Assembly: GCF_017745095.1 (NCBI RefSeq)
Contig: NZ_JAGHZZ010000007.1
Coordinates: 215,565 to 279,564 of the forward strand
Reading direction: 5' to 3'
Origin: Sporocytophaga sp.
GTDB lineage: Bacteria > Bacteroidota > Bacteroidia > Cytophagales > Cytophagaceae
Length of the DNA stretch: 64,000 bases
Shown piece by piece: positions 59,923 to 64,000 of this stretch; positions within the stretch are counted from its first letter, which is position 1, and each line of letters starts with the position of its first letter. The translations under genes and the position numbers were made by a program. The notes beneath the pieces were generated by a model, which saw only the letters and a list, made by a program, of their open reading frames with translations, was not told where the DNA came from and did not search any database.

Positions 59923-59937
59923 GTGGATATTTCCTTT

Positions 59938-59965
59938 GTAGAGACGACATGCATGGCGTCTCTCT
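59938..59965. repeat. GAGACG palindrome
   Basis: GAGACG (59941-59946) and CGTCTC (59957-59962), enclosing a CATGCATG core, with one mismatch pair. The flanks GTA/TCTA extend it. It resembles the short interspersed palindromes with GAGACGC...GCGTCTC ends known from many genomes. Confidence 0.65.
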
Positions 59966-60021
59966 ATCGTCAAGGCATCATATTTAAATTATCAGTAGAC
60001 ATAGGATAACGCTAAAAACCA

Positions 60022-60041
60022 AAAGGGGCTTTCGCCCCTTT
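60022..60041 (-). terminator. Terminator of the TraB/GumN gene
   Basis: AAAGGGGC (60022-60029) and GCCCCTTT (60034-60041) pair around TTTC. On the minus strand a GGTTTTTAG run follows. It lies directly after the stop at 60043. Confidence 0.8.
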
Positions 60042-60042
60042 G

Positions 60043-63000
60043 TTAGTCGTATAAATCGTACTGGCTCTCTTCAAGCAATGCTTTATAATGTTCTGACAAA
60101 GACTTACTTTTCAGTGTTTGGTAATAATAATTAGTCCTCTCTCCTCCCGTTACAACCTGAGTCTTATCTACCGGATGCGGGCCGCTCACACCAACATACC
60201 ACTCTTCTTTTCCTTCTTCGGTAAGACTAGAATATTTATACAAATAATATCGTCCATCAACTCCTTGAATATTTTTCACTTTGCTATTTACAAGTACTAT
60301 ATTTTCAGTAACCATATCATCCGAAAGAACAGATGCCATGTCACTTTCAGCAAAATAACTTTGCTTCAGATATTTTGCAGGAAATAAACTTAACAGATCT
60401 TTCTCTTTCAAGATGTTATAAAGTCTGATTCTGTAATCCCTTTCAGACGCAAGTTTTTCGATCACAGAAGGATCAACTTTTTTTGAAATACTTAAAAGTA
60501 TTCTTACAGCTTCTATTGCCACATAAGAACTTTTTTGTTTTGATAACTCGCTCAATAAATTCATATAAGAGCTATTTTCAGGAAAGTTTTTCATCAATTC
60601 AGTTGCTGAAATCAAATTCTCTTCATATACATACTGATTTGTACTATCACTAAAACCTGTCAGATCAGCCCTAAAGTATTCTATAATGGATTGTTCATAA
60701 TCTTTAAAGTAAGATGGGCTTATCCGATTGCTGTCAATAAGAGTTACAGCCAGATCATACAAATCATCTCTATAACCAGGATGTTTAATATGCCCAAAAA
60801 ACTTAGGTAGGAATTCTGCATTTAATTCAATTGAATCTGCCATTGCTCTAAAAAGGTTATTAGAATACTGACATTCAGGAAGTTTTTTAGAGGTTAATCT
60901 TTCAAATGCAGCATAACCGTCCTTTGACTTTGAACCGAGCAATACTTTCAATGCTTCTATCTGAAGTCCTGGCAGGCTATCAAGACTTGGATAAATCTTT
61001 CCTATTATTCCATATGTAGTGGGCTCATTTAGTGAAGACAAAGCTTCAAATAGTTTTACTCTGACACTATAAAATTCCAATGAGTCATCATCATAAGAAC
61101 GACTGACGGCTGCATGCAAAAGATCCAAATCATGTTTTTCAAATTTATAGTATCCAAGAAAACCCCTTGCTTCTTCTCTTTTAGAAGAATCTTCAGATAC
61201 AATATCTTTTAACAATAAAGCTGCTTTACTTTGATAAAAAGATGGCTGCACAGGCTTAGACAAATGAAATGAAGAAAAGAATTCCTTCTGAATCCTAGAT
61301 TCCTTTTCTATTCGAGGGTATTGAGTATATAACAAATAAACATTTTGACCAGATGGTAAAATCAGTACTTTAAGATTGGTGTTAATTTTTCCTTTCTCAA
61401 CCACTAATTCAAGCCCATTGATACCATCTACATTTATATATTTACTGCTTATAACAGAATCGCCCTCCTCTGCATAAAGGTCAGTGACATCTTTAAAATA
61501 TTCTGATTCTGAATTGTAATAATATTTAGAATAATGAGTAATCATTAAACTGTAAGATGCACCTGAATTCTTATCCTGAAAATGGAAATTCTTATCGAAG
61601 CTTTTCAGAAAATAATATGTGGAAGAATCAATATCCACAGATACTTCGGAGGGGACATTTACAACTAGTTCTTCATTATATTTAAATGGTTTTAATGCGG
61701 TTGTATCATATTCTATAAATCTGAATGACTCAAGAAAATTAGTGGAACCCTCTCCTGAAATTTTCTTTTTATCACCGATTACAAAATAAGTGTAAGGCCT
61801 TGAGCCTCTCATTACAATTCTTCCCCTTATTGAAAAGCCTTCGGAAGTCACTATAAATTCTTTACCGGGGAACCCGGCTATTTCTATATCTGCAATTGTA
61901 TCAATACTGCCCCCTCTGCTTGTAGCCATTCTTTCAACAGCAGAAGAGAGATACAGACTATCATCAAAGATGTAAAATCCACTTTTAAAATTAACATAAG
62001 AAGCACCAAATGCCAGTTCCTCTTTAGGGTCAGAAGCCATGGCTATGGCAATCAGATTGGAATCTGCATTCACCTCATTTTTTATTTCTGTCATTGTAAA
62101 GGGTACAGATACTTTATATGCCCCGGCTTCAGATATATAGTCCTTCCATCCAGGATTTTTAAAATTGATAAACTGAAATGATTTGAAATACTTTTCAGCG
62201 TCAGAACCAGTTAAGTTTTCTCTTTTATAAGATCCTGCGAAAACCATATAGTATATTTTATTCCTTAAAATCATCTTGCCTTTAGAATACATCTGATCTG
62301 AAGGAGTATAGATTTCAAAATCGAATGATGGATAACCATTGAAAGTAGTAACATTGCTCTTCAATAATTTTGAATTCTTTTGCTTCAGCATGTTATCAAT
62401 GGAAGCTTTAAACATCTTTGATTCTGTACCTTTCTTTATCTCCATAGGCATAAGGAAAGTCATGGTCATATAGGTCAGACCGCTTGCTATGTCCGGATAG
62501 AGATAGAGATTTATACCTTTATCCGTCATACTTTTATTGGGGAAGGGATTGGAAGGAAGGTCTACAGCATATCCATTTTCTTCATTCGTGAAGTTTACCC
62601 ATATATTCTCATCAGCCTTCTCTTTGAACTTAGCGGCCATGCCTGTGAAAGTTGCCTGTACAGGAGTTACAGTATACCCCTTGTTTCTTAGTAGCTGAAT
62701 TATTCCTTTCTGGCCAGGTAGATGGGCTGCACCAACCGCAGTAAAGACTGGCATTTCTTTCATATTCGCTTCCATCCTGTCGGCCATGCGAGTATTCCTG
62801 ATATCCATAGATATGGATCCAGTAAATCCGGTAGAAGCATATATTTTCTGAATATCTCCAGCCCAGTACAAACTAATAAGCTTTTCAGAATATTCTTTTA
62901 CCTGGTCAAAATAGATGATCTCTTTAAGGTCAGAAATCCATTTATTTTTTTTGCCATCTATAGAATCAAGTAAATTATACTCATAGGAATATTCGAGCCC

Positions 63001-63516
63001 TATAAGTTTTTTCTTCTGTTGAGAAGCAACCTTGTAAAGAAAGGCATCCAGAAACGTTGCATTATCTTTCTTTCCTGGAACGGGCTTGCTTAAAAGCATT
63101 GCAACAGACTTTGCATCTTTCTTTTTAAGTTTATCAATTCCAAAACCTGTTTCTTTAATTACCTTTTTATTCAGAATATCATATTCTTCTGGAGAAAGAT
63201 GAGCTTTGATGTTATTAACTGTATCGTCTTTGTCCAAGTCCATTTCAACAAAAAGATACTGTAACATGGAGTCAGGTGTGATCTCCATTGCGAAAGAAGG
63301 ACATTCCTGAAGTTTAACCAAAACCGAGTCACTGAAATCGTACACTCTTTTATCCTGAAGGTGCATTGTACCAAAGACATAAGAAGGTTTAGACAAGCCG
63401 TTTCCTGTCACTTTCCATAAAAGTTGATAATTTGATCTTGATTTCTGAGTTTGGGCCTGAGTATTAAAAACCAGTGTTAGTAACAAAAAGAAATGAATAA
63501 ATGCGGATCTGAACAT
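60043..63516 (-). CDS. Large secreted TraB/GumN-family protein with extra repeat modules
   Basis: 1157 residues from the ATG at 63516 (a TTG three codons upstream is open). Signal peptide ends near VFNTQAQ (about 22). Residues about 35-300 are TraB/GumN: SYVFGTMHLQDKRV, the RMADRM helix, and FTAVGAAHLPGQKGIIQLLRNKGY near 260-283. GxxH...E motifs suggest a metallo-peptidase-like fold. Residues about 310-770 hold three similar beta-rich modules of about 150 residues (each with WVNFTNEENGYAVDLPSNP / WKDYISEAGAYKVSVPFT-like starts). Residues about 780-1060 are alpha-helical HEAT-like repeats. Ordinary TraB/GumN proteins end at about 300 residues, so this is four times larger. Periplasmic or surface; function unknown. 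Confidence 0.87.
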   Translation of the reverse strand: MFRSAFIHFFLLLTLVFNTQAQTQKSRSNYQLLWKVTGNGLSKPSYVFGTMHLQDKRVYDFSDSVLVKLQECPSFAMEITPDSMLQYLFVEMDLDKDDTVNNIKAHLSPEEYDILNKKVIKETGFGIDKLKKKDAKSVAMLLSKPVPGKKDNATFLDAFLYKVASQQKKKLIGLEYSYEYNLLDSIDGKKNKWISDLKEIIYFDQVKEYSEKLISLYWAGDIQKIYASTGFTGSISMDIRNTRMADRMEANMKEMPVFTAVGAAHLPGQKGIIQLLRNKGYTVTPVQATFTGMAAKFKEKADENIWVNFTNEENGYAVDLPSNPFPNKSMTDKGINLYLYPDIASGLTYMTMTFLMPMEIKKGTESKMFKASIDNMLKQKNSKLLKSNVTTFNGYPSFDFEIYTPSDQMYSKGKMILRNKIYYMVFAGSYKRENLTGSDAEKYFKSFQFINFKNPGWKDYISEAGAYKVSVPFTMTEIKNEVNADSNLIAIAMASDPKEELAFGASYVNFKSGFYIFDDSLYLSSAVERMATSRGGSIDTIADIEIAGFPGKEFIVTSEGFSIRGRIVMRGSRPYTYFVIGDKKKISGEGSTNFLESFRFIEYDTTALKPFKYNEELVVNVPSEVSVDIDSSTYYFLKSFDKNFHFQDKNSGASYSLMITHYSKYYYNSESEYFKDVTDLYAEEGDSVISSKYINVDGINGLELVVEKGKINTNLKVLILPSGQNVYLLYTQYPRIEKESRIQKEFFSSFHLSKPVQPSFYQSKAALLLKDIVSEDSSKREEARGFLGYYKFEKHDLDLLHAAVSRSYDDDSLEFYSVRVKLFEALSSLNEPTTYGIIGKIYPSLDSLPGLQIEALKVLLGSKSKDGYAAFERLTSKKLPECQYSNNLFRAMADSIELNAEFLPKFFGHIKHPGYRDDLYDLAVTLIDSNRISPSYFKDYEQSIIEYFRADLTGFSDSTNQYVYEENLISATELMKNFPENSSYMNLLSELSKQKSSYVAIEAVRILLSISKKVDPSVIEKLASERDYRIRLYNILKEKDLLSLFPAKYLKQSYFAESDMASVLSDDMVTENIVLVNSKVKNIQGVDGRYYLYKYSSLTEEGKEEWYVGVSGPHPVDKTQVVTGGERTNYYYQTLKSKSLSEHYKALLEESQYDLYD

Positions 63517-63587
63517 TATATGCAATTAAAATTTTACACAATTTAATCATTTGCTTTGGTAATTTTTTTTGTTTCAACTTGCTTTTC

Positions 63588-63955
63588 CACGATTCTATGG
63601 AAAAAGGTTTGAGGTTAAAGCCCAAGATTTAGGTTTAATACTTAAAGGTTTCATGTCTTAGCTCAAACTTTCGAGCAAAAAGCTGGGGGCTTGGGGTCAG
63701 AGCTCCAAATTTCGAGCAAAAAACCTCAAGGTTTCAGGTCAAAGCTTCAAATTTCGAGCAAATAACTCGGAGGTTTCAGATCTGAGCTCCAATTTTCGAG
63801 CAAATAACTCGGAGGTTTCAGGTCAAAACTCCAATTTTCGAGCAAAAAGCTCTAATGTTTGAGGTCAGAGCACCATTTTTAAGGCAAAACCTCTGAAGTT
63901 TCATCTTACAGCTCCACTCTTCGAGCAAAAAGCTTCGATTTTATAATTATAACTC
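63588..63955. repeat. 42-bp tandem repeat (minisatellite), about 8.5 units
   Basis: TCGAGCA recurs at 63671, 63712, 63754, 63796, 63838 and 63921, with a decayed copy at 63880: spacings of 41 or 42 bases. Two further degenerate units lie to the left, back to about 63588. Each unit has the order TCGAGCAAA, CGGAGGTTTCAGG, CAAAGCTCCAATTT. No coding frame survives through all units. It lies upstream of the TraB/GumN start, and the rest of the 63517-64000 spacer is unstructured AT-rich sequence. Confidence 0.9.
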
Positions 63956-64000
63956 TATCCATTGAAAGATTTTAGTAAAAAATGATTCAACAAAATATAA

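Noticed and set aside
63671-63860. A 14-residue repeat protein reading through the 42-bp array
   Set aside because: The frame is open for only part of the array, has no start codon, and breaks at a 41-base unit and at a TGA.
63588-63955. CRISPR array
   Set aside because: The whole 42-bp unit is repeated, with no unique spacers between conserved repeats, and no cas gene is in the window.

Overview
The window looks like chromosomal DNA from a low-GC member of the Bacteroidota, most likely a gliding or polymer-degrading Cytophagales relative (Cytophaga/Sporocytophaga-like; this is inference, not a database match). Signs are promoters with the Bacteroidota -7 box TAnnTTTG, C-terminal type IX secretion (T9SS) sorting domains on secreted proteins, lipoproteins and PorV-like barrels, lineage families such as DUF4197, DUF4199 and DUF5723, and few Shine-Dalgarno sequences. 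No phage, transposase, CRISPR array or integrative element was seen. Most genes are ordinary housekeeping and envelope genes.

Layout. 1-7.4 kb: information processing. An alpha/beta hydrolase fragment follows typA (minus), then metG (plus), then a minus-strand block of tRNA-Gln, prs, rplY and pth. 7.7-13.4 kb: a lipoprotein, a 2,4-dienoyl-CoA reductase, a WecE-type sugar aminotransferase, an OmpA-type lipoprotein, a small unknown protein, ferritin and a thioredoxin-like [2Fe-2S] protein. 13.5-15.4 kb: a two-gene gluconate operon, gntK-gnd. 15.5-23.7 kb: a GNAT, a T9SS-secreted protein, a ModF-like double ABC ATPase, a BI-1 family membrane protein, a cystathionine synthase/lyase, a VTT/DedA-like membrane protein and a DUF5723 barrel. 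23.8-30.2 kb: a sulfur assimilation locus. The minus-strand operon holds a siroheme sulfite/nitrite reductase, the two siroheme genes (cobA and a CysG N-terminal-like dehydrogenase), a rhodanese and a DinB protein; the divergent plus-strand arm holds an OsmC protein and metZ. The reductase needs the siroheme its neighbours make, and MetZ uses the sulfide it produces. 30.4-35.5 kb: an M23 peptidase, DUF4199, DUF4197, a TerB-like protein and a GNAT-nitrilase fusion. 35.8-43.7 kb: two unknown proteins, a large secreted glycoside hydrolase, and fused otsAB (trehalose synthesis) convergent with a GH15 glucoamylase/trehalase-type enzyme. 44-52.6 kb: a T9SS subtilase, cinA, an E2 acyltransferase, a NUDIX hydrolase and a membrane MutS-like ATPase. 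52.7-63.5 kb: GtrA, two coupled genes of MORN-like 24-residue repeats, a PorV-like barrel coupled to a helix-hairpin-helix surface protein, a J-domain membrane protein and a very large TraB/GumN protein. 63.6-64 kb: a non-coding 42-bp tandem repeat.

The most unusual signal is a dispersed family of 7-bp-periodic sequences (AAAGNNN on the mRNA sense strand). They sit exactly on the stop codons of seven genes, often as inverted pairs that can fold into long hairpins around a terminator, and in two cases they form the last codons of the gene. The 42-bp tandem array at the right end has a unit of six heptads and may be related.
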